From: Rhodospirillales bacterium
Lineage (GTDB): Bacteria; Pseudomonadota; Alphaproteobacteria; Rhodospirillales; Casp-alpha2
Reading direction: 5' to 3'
Length of the DNA: 64,000 nt
NCBI GenBank assembly: GCA_017640505.1
Contig: JAEPQO010000003.1
Coordinates: 124,001-188,000 of the forward strand
Every line of letters starts with the position of its first letter. Position 1 is the first letter of the stretch. This document shows, piece after piece, positions 28,231-37,536 of this stretch. A program made the position numbers and the translations under genes. The notes under the pieces are model-generated. The model saw nothing but the letters and a program-made list of their open reading frames with translations. It had not been told where the DNA came from and made no database searches.

Positions 28231-28797
28231 CTAGGCCGACAGATGCTGATAGAGAATACTCGCACCGATGAGGATCAGGACGGCACCGCCGAGCATTTCC
28301 ATGCGCTGGCCGACGAGGCTTGAGATACGACAGCCGACGTGCACCCCGACCCATGAAAGGGCGAAGGTGACCACGCCGGTGACAATGATCATCAGCCAAA
28401 GATCGCCGGTGACGAGCGCGAAGCCGAACCCGGCGGCGAGCGCGTCGATGGAGGTCGCGATCGCGGTGACGACGAGTGCGGCCAGCGTCAGCTGCCGGCT
28501 TTTCGGCGTGTCGTCGTCTTCATCGCCGGTCAGGCCCTCATGGATGGTCTTGGCGCCGATGGCAAAAAGAATGCCGAACGCGACCCAGTGATCCCATGCC
28601 TCTATCAGTGCCTGCGCGGGGGCGCCCGCCTGCCAGCCGATCCACGGCATCAGCGCCTGAAAGCCGCCGAACAGGCAGGCCATCAGCAGCGCGTACATGG
28701 CGACGCGTTCGCGCACCAGGCAGCCGCGTGACAGCGACGCCGCAAAGGCATCGGCGGCCAGCCCGAGGCCGACCGCAAGCGCCGTCAGCAGGGACAT
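28231..28797 (-). CDS. mntP: Manganese efflux pump MntP
   Basis: The 188-residue protein has six hydrophobic helices and the two conserved MntP motifs, GLGLAADAFAASLSRG near the N-terminus and ATSIDALAAGFGF in the second half, whose aspartates are needed for Mn(II) export. It is an inner-membrane transporter. The start codon lies three bases after the stop of the class I fumarase gene, so the two are very probably co-transcribed; no yybP-type riboswitch is visible between them. Confidence 0.92.
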   Translation of the reverse strand: MSLLTALAVGLGLAADAFAASLSRGCLVRERVAMYALLMACLFGGFQALMPWIGWQAGAPAQALIEAWDHWVAFGILFAIGAKTIHEGLTGDEDDDTPKSRQLTLAALVVTAIATSIDALAAGFGFALVTGDLWLMIIVTGVVTFALSWVGVHVGCRISSLVGQRMEMLGGAVLILIGASILYQHLSA

Positions 28798-28800
28798 GGC

Positions 28801-30429
<1,629 letters not shown>

Positions 30430-30491
30430 GGCAGTCGTCCTGGCTCACTGGTTTGGCAATCTGCGCCGGGACGCCCGCCCGGACGCGGGGG

Positions 30492-31025
30492 TCAGGTCTG
30501 TTTTTTGCGGAACGAGTCGAGCGCGATGACCTCGCCGGTCTTCGGCTCCTCGTCCTCGTCGGCAGGGTCTTCCATGCCGGTGTCGTTGAGGCGCGCGGTG
30601 GGGTCGATGCCCAGTTCCTCGGGCGTCAGTTCCTCGCCGTCGTCGTCGTCCTCGTCGAGGTCGACGGACTTGAGCTGCAGGCCGAAGCTGACCGACGGGT
30701 CGGCGAACGACGTGATGGCGTCGAACGGCACCGCCAGGTGCTCTGGCCGGCCGCCGAAGCGGAGCTTGATGGAGAACCCGTCGTCGTTGACGATCAGGCT
30801 TTCGAACTGGTGCTGCAGCACGATGGTCATTTCTTCCGGATATTCGGCACGCAGCCAGTCCGCGATGTCGACATCGGGATGATCGGTGCGGAACGTGATG
30901 TAGAAATGATGGTCGCCCGGCAGGCCCATTTCCTCGACCGTGGTGAGGGAGCGGCGGATCACGCTGCGCAGCGCGTCCTCGATCCAGAGGTCGTATCTCA
31001 GAATATCGCTGTCTTCATCAATCAT
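30492..31025 (-). CDS. sspB: ClpXP adaptor protein SspB
   Basis: From the ATG at 31025 (MIDEDSDILRYDLWIEDALRSV) the product has 177 residues; a TTG seven codons upstream is an alternative start. The N-terminal Sm-like substrate-binding domain (about 1-115) is followed by an acidic flexible linker rich in DEDDDDGEE and ends in GEVIALDSFRKKQT, which resembles the ClpX-docking tail of alphaproteobacterial SspB. The adaptor tethers ssrA-tagged proteins to ClpXP. The gene for the tag itself, ssrA, lies about 0.5 kb upstream on the same strand, with only the MoaD-like gene between them. Confidence 0.9.
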   Translation of the reverse strand: MIDEDSDILRYDLWIEDALRSVIRRSLTTVEEMGLPGDHHFYITFRTDHPDVDIADWLRAEYPEEMTIVLQHQFESLIVNDDGFSIKLRFGGRPEHLAVPFDAITSFADPSVSFGLQLKSVDLDEDDDDGEELTPEELGIDPTARLNDTGMEDPADEDEEPKTGEVIALDSFRKKQT

Positions 31026-31114
31026 GAGGTTAATGTAGACGCTCAACCCCGATGGTTAAAGGCAGAAACGCTTTAACTGCGGGGGATTCGGGTCGTGTTC
31101 ACGTACCCATCAAA

Positions 31115-31450
31115 TTACACGACCGGTGAGCCGTACCCCCAGCTGTAGGGGATCGGCCCGGATAGGGCGATCTCGTCCCCGTCCTCCAGCACGTAATCGA
31201 GGTTGATGTTGCCGCACATCTGCTTGCTGACGTCGCGGCCGTTGGCCCAGACGATGAACAGGTCGCCCGGATCGACGCCAAGCGTCTGCACCACGTCCTT
31301 CAGCGTTGCGCCCGCATGCAGCACTAGGTCACGCAGCCGGGGGCCGCCGTCCGCCGGGCGGATCGAATTGAACATCTTGGCGCGAATGCTGATCTGAACG
31401 GCGCCGGAGTTGTCCCCGATCCGTGCAATGGGTTCAAGCTGGGCGTCCAT
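31115..31450 (-). CDS. MoaD/ThiS-like beta-grasp protein without C-terminal GG
   Basis: Starting at the ATG at 31450, five bases after GGAGG, the protein has 111 residues. It shows a beta-grasp pattern: VQISIRAKMFNSIRPADGG, then GATLKDVVQTLGVDPGDLFIVWANG and DYVLEDGDEIALSGPIPY. This resembles MoaD/ThiS sulfur carriers, but the protein ends SWGYGSPVV rather than in a diglycine, so thiocarboxylation in the usual way is not possible without processing. Its place between sspB and ssrA is notable; function is unknown. Confidence 0.7.
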   Translation of the reverse strand: MDAQLEPIARIGDNSGAVQISIRAKMFNSIRPADGGPRLRDLVLHAGATLKDVVQTLGVDPGDLFIVWANGRDVSKQMCGNINLDYVLEDGDEIALSGPIPYSWGYGSPVV

Positions 31451-31540
31451 CACGACCTCCATCGTTTATGCTCAACGATGATTAGTCCCGAGCGCCGGCG
31501 CGTGCCTTGATCAAGGTCAACCGGTGGCGATTTTGAAGGT

Positions 31541-31865
31541 AAAAATAAGTGAGGGGCTTCTGTTGCCAGGTGCCCCTCGAACCCCGTGGTCGTTATGGCG
31601 TATTAGGCCGCGACCGCAAGTGCGTCATTATCGTTGGCACTTGTGAAAATGGCCCGGTAACGGCGGAACCATGCCGAGTGAAAACTGATCCTTTACCACG
31701 CGCGTCGATCCTGTTTCACCCCCATCAGCTTGCCCCGGCCTGGCTTTGAAACAGGCCGGGAGAACTTGGTGGAGGTGCCGGGCACTGCCCCCGGGTCCGC
31801 AACGCTTATTCCGAACAGCGTTTATCACCATAGCCGGACGAACCGGCAGGGCTAATATGCGCCTG
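31541..31865 (-). ncRNA. ssrA: tmRNA, circularly permuted two-piece form
   Basis: On the minus strand, the acceptor piece comes first and ends in CCACCA at 31767; a 43-nt spacer with a strong hairpin (31724-31766) follows, and the coding piece starts GGGGGTGAAACAGG at 31723. GGGGGUG pairs with CACCUCC into a 7-bp acceptor stem whose third pair is the G-U that identifies alanine. The tag frame at 31638-31603 reads ANDNDALAVAA then TAA. A T-arm CCGGG-GGCAGTG-CCCGG lies just before the acceptor stem. The 3' end at the terminator hairpin (31551-31578, then ACTTATTTTT) is firm; the 5' end is approximate. Stalled ribosomes are rescued and the products tagged for ClpXP. Confidence 0.93.
31551..31578 (-). 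terminator. Terminator of ssrA
   Basis: On the minus strand GAGGGGC pairs with GCCCCTC, and the stem is followed by ACTTATTTTT. Confidence 0.7.
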
Positions 31866-31894
31866 TGCTTGCGTTTTCGCAAGGTTTCCGGGGA

Positions 31895-31916
31895 TAAGCG
31901 CAGGGGTATGCGCTTA
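31895..31916 (-). terminator. Hairpin at the end of the GT9 gene
   Basis: TAAGCGCA and TGCGCTTA form perfect 8-bp arms around six bases, and the stem includes the stop codon of the GT9 gene. There is no T-tract, so it may be a weak terminator or an mRNA 3'-end stabiliser upstream of ssrA. Confidence 0.4.
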
Positions 31917-33035
31917 GGCGAGCGTACTCGCGATCTTGATCACCGCTTCTTCGACCCGGTCCGCTTCCAGCCGTGCGATGCAGGGATAGCGCCCCTCCTC
32001 GAACGGCAGGGTGCAGTCACCGAGACACCCCCGGCACGGCATGTCGTGATAGAGGAAATGCGCGTTCTTGGGGGTGCTTTCCGGCGCGTACGGCACGATC
32101 TCGCCGACGTAGGCGGCACTGGCGAGACCGAGCGTCGGGGTGCCGACGGCAATCGCCAGGTGCATGAACGCAGTGTCGACGGAAATCGCCATCTTGGCCG
32201 CGCGCAGTTTCGGCACCAGGTCTTCGAACGCGCTGTCGTCGTAGCGGACGCCGGGCCGTGTCAGCAGAGCGGCGAATTCCGGGTTGGCTGCCTCTTCACC
32301 CGGGGCGCCGGTGAACACCACCTGCCAATCGGACGGCAACGCCGCGAGCGCGCGTTCGAAGACGGCCGGGCTGCACTGTTTGGCCTTCACGGCTGAAAAG
32401 GCCTGCACCATGACGAAAGGTTCATCGGTGCCCGCGGGCGGGGCCAGTACCGCCGGATCCGCGAGCGCCAGCGGCGGCGCGTCGACGCTGCCGTTCAGCC
32501 AGTTGGCGAACGCCGTCCAGCGGGCGATTTTGTCGACCCTGGCGTCACCGCTTTCGAACAGCCGGTCATAAAGCGCGCGGTTGCGGGCGAGCTGGGCCGC
32601 GTACTTGCGCCACGGCTTCGCCACCATGGCGACGGTCTCAGCCCCGGCCGCCGCGGCGATCAGGTACTCGTCCAGCAGCGGATGGCGCAGGTAGTCGAGG
32701 CTGACAACGAGACGGAAGTTCTTTTCGTAAAGGTCGTCGCCCGTTTGCCGCCGGTAGGTGCCGTCGCCGCGCAGCCGGTTGAAATCGACGGCCATGACAT
32801 CCGCGCCCGGCGGGAACATGAAGGCGGTCTTGGCACCGTCTTTCCTGAGCAGCACGGTGACCGGTTCGCCGGGCCGGGCGAGCCGGTAAAAGCGGTCGAT
32901 CACGTGGGCCAGCAGAATGGTATCGCCAAGCCCGCCGCAGGCCAGCAACAGCACACCCTCGGGCGGCGAGGGGCGGGATGCACGGCGGCGGCGCCAGGCA
33001 TGAAACCGGTCTTTCAGGGACTGCAAATCTGCCAA
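31914..33035 (-). CDS. Glycosyltransferase family 9 protein
   Basis: The 373-residue protein resembles GT9 heptosyltransferases (GT-B fold) that add sugars to the lipopolysaccharide core on the cytoplasmic face of the inner membrane. It shows LLLACGGLGDTILLAHVIDRFYRLARPG at the N-terminus and a C-terminal domain with AAKMAISVDTAFMHLAIAVGTPTLGL, which carries the donor-binding Asp and the H/G-rich loop. Near the C-terminus CRGCLGDCTLPFEEGRYPC has a cluster of cysteines. Sugar and acceptor are unknown. It lies 25 bp after the DUF6165 gene. Confidence 0.86.
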   Translation of the reverse strand: MADLQSLKDRFHAWRRRRASRPSPPEGVLLLACGGLGDTILLAHVIDRFYRLARPGEPVTVLLRKDGAKTAFMFPPGADVMAVDFNRLRGDGTYRRQTGDDLYEKNFRLVVSLDYLRHPLLDEYLIAAAAGAETVAMVAKPWRKYAAQLARNRALYDRLFESGDARVDKIARWTAFANWLNGSVDAPPLALADPAVLAPPAGTDEPFVMVQAFSAVKAKQCSPAVFERALAALPSDWQVVFTGAPGEEAANPEFAALLTRPGVRYDDSAFEDLVPKLRAAKMAISVDTAFMHLAIAVGTPTLGLASAAYVGEIVPYAPESTPKNAHFLYHDMPCRGCLGDCTLPFEEGRYPCIARLEADRVEEAVIKIASTLA

Positions 33036-33060
33036 GGCACGGTTCCCCCCGGGCCGGACC

Positions 33061-33453
33061 CTAGTACGCGGCGTACGACTTCTCTTCGACCAGGGCCGAA
33101 CCCAATAGCTCGTTGATCTCGCGTTTGACCCGCGCGCGTTCGTCGTTGGTGCGATAGACCGCGCGCGCCAGTTCGATGAATTTCTCGCCGAAGTCCTTGG
33201 CCCGTTCGCAGTCGCGGATATCGTCCTCGATTTCCCACAGGGATTCGTTGATTGCCTTGAGCTGCGCCGTCAGTTCGGCCAGCGCGTCGGTCGCTTTGGT
33301 GTTGGCATCGCGGGCGGCGGTCAGCACGTTCCATTCGTGGCGCACGTTGGCCAGTTTGGCGGCGTCTTCGATCCGCTCCAGCTTGATTTCCAGGATGGTG
33401 ATTTTGTCGATCAGCTCGCCAGGTGCGATCTCGACGGTAATGTTGTTGCTCAC
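33061..33453 (-). CDS. DUF6165 family protein
   Basis: From the GTG at 33453 the protein has 130 residues, beginning MSNNITVEIAPGELIDKITIL, the conserved N-terminus of this family. The rest is mainly alpha-helical, probably a coiled coil, with the region LARAVYRTNDERARVKREINELLGS. Family members tend to sit in lipopolysaccharide clusters next to glycosyltransferases, as here. The function is not known. An upstream extension of 26 residues has no obvious ribosome-binding site. Confidence 0.75.
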   Translation of the reverse strand: MSNNITVEIAPGELIDKITILEIKLERIEDAAKLANVRHEWNVLTAARDANTKATDALAELTAQLKAINESLWEIEDDIRDCERAKDFGEKFIELARAVYRTNDERARVKREINELLGSALVEEKSYAAY

Positions 33454-33714
33454 GATGGTCCTGCCGGGTCCGGTTGCGTCGATCAAGGGACGATAAAGGC
33501 CGTTCCGGGCCGTTTTTGCAAGCCCCGACACGCGTTTCGCCGGATGGCGACAGGCGCGCGATTCGCACGCTTTTGCGTTGTCCCGGTCGCGCGACTATGA
33601 AGCGGCGTTCCGGCTGGTGCCATCCACCCCATGTCGAGCAACGGCTTGGGAAACCCGCCCGCGCATGGATGATCCCGGCTTGGAGGCCGGGGGGCAGCGC
33701 GCTAATATCCGGGC

Positions 33715-34509
33715 ATGCAGCAATACCTCGATCTTCTTCGCCATATCCGCGACCACGGCACCTTCCGGGGCGACCGCACGGGCACCGGCACACAGGCCGT
33801 GTTCGGCTATCAGATGCGCTTCGATCTGGCGGACGGTTTTCCGATCCTGACCACCAAGAAGCTGCACCTGAAGTCGATCATCTACGAGCTTCTCTGGTTC
33901 CTGAACGGCGACACCAACATCAAGTACCTGAACGATCACGGCGTCTCGATCTGGGACGAGTGGGCGGACGAAACCGGCGAACTGGGGCCGGTCTATGGCC
34001 GCCAGTGGCGCTCGTGGGCGGCGCCGGACGGGCGCACCATCGACCAGATCGACTGGGTGATCCGCGAGATCAAAGAGAAACCGAATTCCCGGCGCATGGT
34101 CGTTTCGGCGTGGAACCCGGCGGATATCGAGGACATGGCGCTGCCGCCGTGCCATTGCCTGTTCCAGTTCCAGGTGATGGACGGACGTCTCAACTGCCAG
34201 CTTTACCAGCGTTCCTGCGACGTGTTCCTGGGCGTGCCGTTCAACATCGCGAGCTATGCGCTCCTGACCATGATGATGGCGCAGGTGACGGGACTGAAGC
34301 CCGGCGTCTTCGTGCACACGCTGGGCGATGCGCATCTGTACGCCAACCACCTCGATCAGGCGGACCTTCAGCTGACGCGGGAGCCGTTGCCGCTGCCGGT
34401 CATGCGCATCAATCCAGACGTCACCGAGATCACCGGGTTCAAATACGAGGACTTCACCCTCGAAGGGTACGAGGCACACCCGCACATCAAAGCACCGATT
34501 GCCGTTTGA
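33715..34509 (+). CDS. thyA: Thymidylate synthase
   Basis: The 264-residue product is a canonical ThyA, methylating dUMP to dTMP with methylene-tetrahydrofolate. It shows [19 protein letters not shown], the nucleophilic cysteine in [13 protein letters not shown], the phosphate-binding [18 protein letters not shown] and the C-terminal [10 protein letters not shown]. Its codon use is GC-rich, in contrast to the folA gene downstream. It leads the thyA-folA pair, with 198 bp between. Confidence 0.97.
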   Translation: MQQYLDLLRHIRDHGTFRGDRTGTGTQAVFGYQMRFDLADGFPILTTKKLHLKSIIYELLWFLNGDTNIKYLNDHGVSIWDEWADETGELGPVYGRQWRSWAAPDGRTIDQIDWVIREIKEKPNSRRMVVSAWNPADIEDMALPPCHCLFQFQVMDGRLNCQLYQRSCDVFLGVPFNIASYALLTMMMAQVTGLKPGVFVHTLGDAHLYANHLDQADLQLTREPLPLPVMRINPDVTEITGFKYEDFTLEGYEAHPHIKAPIAV

Positions 34510-34601
34510 AGATGTACGTTATTGAGCATGGGGGTGGATAGCAGCCCATGTTTTGCGTCATAACTGCTATGCAAACATCACACAATATTTAGGGCGTATT
34601 T

Positions 34602-34620
34602 TGTTGCATATTACGCAACA
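34602..34620. promoter_or_regulatory. Inverted repeat upstream of the DHFR gene
   Basis: TGTTGC and GCAACA form perfect 6-bp arms around ATATTAC, about 90 bp before the DHFR start in an AT-rich leader. Confidence 0.3.
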
Positions 34621-34649
34621 TCGATGCTAACACTCACATTAAGGTGTGA

Positions 34650-34677
34650 TTAAGCATCATGTAAGACACTATATATT
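34650..34677 (+). promoter_or_regulatory. Candidate promoter of the DHFR gene
   Basis: TTAAGC (34650-34655) and TATATT (34672-34677) are separated by 16 bp and sit about 30 bp before the ATG at 34708. Confidence 0.3.
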
Positions 34678-34707
34678 GTGTCTGGGAAATGCGTCGGGAG
34701 TTTGGGA

Positions 34708-35274
34708 ATGCAAACGGTATTGATCGTAGCTGCGTCGGAAAACGACGTAGTCGGTTGTGACAACACAATGCCATGGCACATTCCTGAAGATTTGAAATTC
34801 TTCAAACAGCAAACGATTGGTCATCCCATTCTGATGGGAAGGAAGACCCTCGACTCTCTTGGCAAGCCTTTGCCTGGGAGAGTCAATGTTGTGCTTACAA
34901 GGGACGTTAATTTTGAACGTGAGGGTATTCTAACTGCATCGTCAGTAGATGAAGCATTAAAACTGGCTGAGCAAGAAGCCAACAAACTTGGTGTTAAAAA
35001 ATGCTTTGTAATTGGCGGGGCAGAAATCTACCGGTTGTTCGCTTCTGAGGTTTCTAAAATCATACTTACTCGAATTCACAAAGAATACGATGGAGACACT
35101 TTCTTCAAATTGGAAGAAGCCGACTGGCGGCACACAAAAACGATCAAAGATGTGCCTGCGTGTGGAGATACTCCTGGATTCACTATAATGGAGTTCGAAC
35201 CTGTGCACGTAGATCGTACTCAAGAGTCTTCATCTCAAAGTGACGAGTCTTACGGCTTGCTCCAATACGCTTAA
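34708..35274 (+). CDS. folA: Dihydrofolate reductase, foreign codon use
   Basis: Starting at the ATG at 34708, seven bases after CGGGAG, the protein has 188 residues. The DHFR core is intact: AASENDVVGCDNTMPWHIPEDLK with Asp28 as the substrate-binding acid, MGRKTLDSLGKPLPGR for NADPH, and CFVIGGAEIYRLF. It reduces dihydrofolate, which ThyA produces. The gene is strikingly AT-richer than thyA and the rest of the window, and extends about 20 residues past the usual C-terminus. Trimethoprim sensitivity cannot be judged from sequence alone. Confidence 0.9.
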   Translation: MQTVLIVAASENDVVGCDNTMPWHIPEDLKFFKQQTIGHPILMGRKTLDSLGKPLPGRVNVVLTRDVNFEREGILTASSVDEALKLAEQEANKLGVKKCFVIGGAEIYRLFASEVSKIILTRIHKEYDGDTFFKLEEADWRHTKTIKDVPACGDTPGFTIMEFEPVHVDRTQESSSQSDESYGLLQYA

Positions 35275-35358
35275 CTCCGTTTGATATTTGGCAGCTAAAA
35301 ATCCTGCTGTTTCCAATGTTAGCTGCAGCTTCGTCACGCTGGAGCGGCGCTAATCAAT

Positions 35359-36000
35359 TCACTTTTTAGTAGGCTTTTTGCGCGTGTTAGCAGGTTTTTT
35401 TAACTTGCGCTGAACTGCTGGTATCGATTTTAAACGAGGCTTGCGAGGCGTCGGGGCATTCTGATCAAAACTAATCTTGCCATGTATTGCCATGATGTAG
35501 TTTGCCATCACGACAAGGTCGCCACGTAGAAGATGAATATCAGAGAGAATTTCTTCTCCAGATAATCTGCGTACACGGTTTGGACGATTAGATATGGGAT
35601 CGGGAATTAGCTTTGCCGTGCTCACTTGGACTGCCGTAGCTAAGTGGATAACGTCGTTTCGCTTAACTGCCAGTTTGGTGAGGCGTTCATGAATCCATTC
35701 GACTTGTTTTAATAGCTTCTTGTCATTGTGAAGTTCTGCCCGTGCAGCTTTTAAAAGCATATCGCGCTGAGTAGAGTCATTTTGAATTGCATGCCAAATT
35801 GAAAATCCAATTGCTAAGTTTTGGGGGTTTACCACACTAGCGAACAAGCGATGCAGTGCGGAATGACAATAGTTCCACGCCCACACCATTTCACCGATAG
35901 ATGAAGAGATTTTGTCGAGTGGTTCTTTAAAGAAGGAAGGAATTTGTCTGCTATTCGAAAACGTGGCAGCCAATGACAGATTGTTTGGGTTGAATGCCAT
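35359..36000 (-). CDS. Hypothetical protein of the AT-rich insert
   Basis: From the ATG at 36000, preceded by AAGGAGGG ten bases upstream, the protein has 213 residues; a start at 36102 would add 34. The body is alpha-helical (KISSSIGEMVWAWNYCHSAL, LLKAARAELHNDKKLLKQ) and the C-terminus is very basic and lysine/proline-rich (KLKKPANTRKKPTKK). There is no signal peptide or membrane helix. I do not recognise the family. Codon use is AT-rich, like its neighbours, and suggests transfer. Confidence 0.65.
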   Translation of the reverse strand: MAFNPNNLSLAATFSNSRQIPSFFKEPLDKISSSIGEMVWAWNYCHSALHRLFASVVNPQNLAIGFSIWHAIQNDSTQRDMLLKAARAELHNDKKLLKQVEWIHERLTKLAVKRNDVIHLATAVQVSTAKLIPDPISNRPNRVRRLSGEEILSDIHLLRGDLVVMANYIMAIHGKISFDQNAPTPRKPRLKSIPAVQRKLKKPANTRKKPTKK

Positions 36001-36055
36001 GGCGACAACTCCCTCCTTCTGAACCCTCTCGGCATTCCTTTGAATGTAAAAATTT

Positions 36056-36250
36056 TTAGTCGAATGTGCGATAACCATTTGTGGCGTGAAGACACTCGGC
36101 ATACAGATCTAAAACATACTTTCGGTCAGCATTGATTACCCGCCGCGTGGAATCCGCGTGGCCTTCTTGCACTGCAATTTCATGCATTAGTTTGTATGCC
36201 ACATGCTCGGGAGAGTTTTCTCCGATTTGTGCTTTTGCTTCTTCAGCCAT
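36056..36250 (-). CDS. Small hypothetical protein, 64 residues
   Basis: MAEEAKAQIGENSPEHVAYKLM... is preceded by a GAAGGGA ribosome-binding site. It is acidic at the N-terminus, mainly helical, with no membrane helix. It lies 55 bp upstream of the preferred start of the 213-residue protein, or overlaps it if the longer start is used. The pair may be translated together. Family unknown. Confidence 0.55.
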   Translation of the reverse strand: MAEEAKAQIGENSPEHVAYKLMHEIAVQEGHADSTRRVINADRKYVLDLYAECLHATNGYRTFD

Positions 36251-36569
36251 TTGTCCATCCCTTCACGTTTCACGAGATACGTCTCAGCATAGCAAAAGCT
36301 GTGAAAAATATCTCTTTAAAGTTGATTTGATGGCGAAGCCAAAGTGGAATGTTAGAGCTTGAGTTCGACGTCATGGATTCCCAAAGAACACCTTGTATGC
36401 CATGGGCGCCAATCCGATTCCGATTGCTGAAAAATCGCAAAAGTAGTACAATAAACACTTGTTAAAAGGTGTGCCGGGCGTCCGTTAAAACGGGGCCGTT
36501 CAGGTCATCTGACAACTCCCCACATGGACGTTCGGTGATTGGCAATCGTCGTACATAGGAGGATTTGTC
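36251..36569. other. Intergenic region, right edge of AT-rich insert
   Basis: The left part (36251-36460) keeps the AT-rich composition of the insert, and base composition returns to the genomic level from about 36475. I see no integrase, direct repeat or tRNA that would define an attachment site. A short minus-strand frame at 36270-36458 has no ribosome-binding site and looks random. Confidence 0.4.
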
Positions 36570-36938
36570 ATGTCATTATCAGTCCAGCAAAACTGGTTTA
36601 CCGAGCACCGCGGGTGGGAAGATGTCGTTTCCATCGTGCTGGGTATACTCGTCGTCGCCGCCCCGGTCGTCTATGCGGAGCACGCGTCGCAATACGCCAA
36701 TATCAGCTCCGTCGTTGCCGGCATGGCGATCGTCGCACTCGGCTTCCTGCAGTTCATGTGGCTGAAGCGGTGGGAAGAACACCTGGAACTGGCCTGCGGC
36801 ATATGGGTCATGGCGTCACCGTATCTGATGGGGTACGGCGGGCAGCTTGCCATGGCGCATTACGCTCTGGGGTTCCTGGTCGCCGCACTTGCCGCGTTTG
36901 AACTGTGGCAGGACCGGAATCGCAACTTCGAAGATTAA
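36570..36938 (+). CDS. SPW repeat membrane protein
   Basis: The 122-residue protein has four hydrophobic helices in two tandem repeats (WEDVVSIVLGILVVAAP and WEEHLELACGIWVMASPYLMGY), the arrangement of the SPW repeat family of small inner-membrane proteins. The ATG at 36570 is preceded by AGGAGG at seven bases. Function of the family is unknown. It stands alone on the + strand at the edge of the AT-rich insert, and its stop overlaps the relic of a hydrolase gene on the minus strand. Confidence 0.8.
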   Translation: MSLSVQQNWFTEHRGWEDVVSIVLGILVVAAPVVYAEHASQYANISSVVAGMAIVALGFLQFMWLKRWEEHLELACGIWVMASPYLMGYGGQLAMAHYALGFLVAALAAFELWQDRNRNFED

Positions 36939-37057
36939 TGCCGGCCGAAGAACGCCTTGATCTCCCGGATCGCGAAGCCGGGCGTTTCCCAGTGCACGAA
37001 ATGCCCGGCGTCCGGGCGCGTCCGGGTCAATTGATCCAGGTCATCCGTTTGTCCCCG
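36935..37057 (-). pseudogene. C-terminal relic of an alpha/beta-hydrolase gene
   Basis: On the minus strand the frame ending at 36935 reads ...RTRPDAGHFVHWETPGFAIREIKAFFGRH and a stop. GHFVHWETP with its catalytic-type His followed by an alpha-helix ending in AFFGRH is the usual last 30 residues of an alpha/beta-hydrolase. The rest of the gene is missing: the frame to the right loses sense and soon meets the divergent SRPBCC gene. It is probably a deletion remnant. Confidence 0.5.
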
Positions 37058-37110
37058 AATTCGGCTATAATCGAGCCATCAACCAATAACAGAATATTGG
37101 AGGGTTCATC

Positions 37111-37521
37111 ATGCCGAAAGTATCCATGTCGCAGGATCTCTCTGTCTCCGCGGACCGGCTGTGGGACATGATCGGGCATTTCAACGCGCTGCCGGACTGG
37201 CATCCGGGGGTGGAAAGTTCGGAACTGACCGAGGAAGGCCAGACCCGCAAGCTCAGTCTCGCCGGCGGCGGCACGATTATCGAAAAGCTGGAGCACAAGG
37301 ACGACAACTCGCGGACCTATACGTATTCCATCGTCGACAGTCCGCTGCCGGTGAAGAATTATACGGCGACGCTCAAGGTGACGGGCGAGGGTGAAAATTC
37401 CAGCGTCGAATGGTCGAGTGAGTTCGAGGCCGCGGGCTCGGCGGAAAACGACGCCCTGAAGGCGATCGCCGATGTTTACCAGGCTGGTTTCGACAACCTG
37501 AAAAAGATGTTCGGCGGTTAG
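37111..37521 (+). CDS. SRPBCC family protein
   Basis: The 136-residue product starts MPKVSMSQDLSVSADRLWDMIGHFNALPDWHPGVESSELTE and shows the START/Bet v1-like helix-grip fold, with strands such as RTYTYSIVDSPLPVKNYTATLKVTGEGENSSVEWSSEFEAAG written in conserved order and a C-terminal helix ending LKKMFGG. Such proteins bind hydrophobic ligands or act as polyketide cyclases. A GGAGGG ribosome-binding site precedes it. It is cytoplasmic and has no operon partner. Confidence 0.85.
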   Translation: MPKVSMSQDLSVSADRLWDMIGHFNALPDWHPGVESSELTEEGQTRKLSLAGGGTIIEKLEHKDDNSRTYTYSIVDSPLPVKNYTATLKVTGEGENSSVEWSSEFEAAGSAENDALKAIADVYQAGFDNLKKMFGG

Positions 37522-37536
37522 GCTAGACCGCCCAGA

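Noticed and set aside
36270-36458. 62-residue minus-strand frame in the AT-rich flank
   Set aside because: No ribosome-binding site, and the sequence looks random; AT-rich DNA gives short frames by chance.
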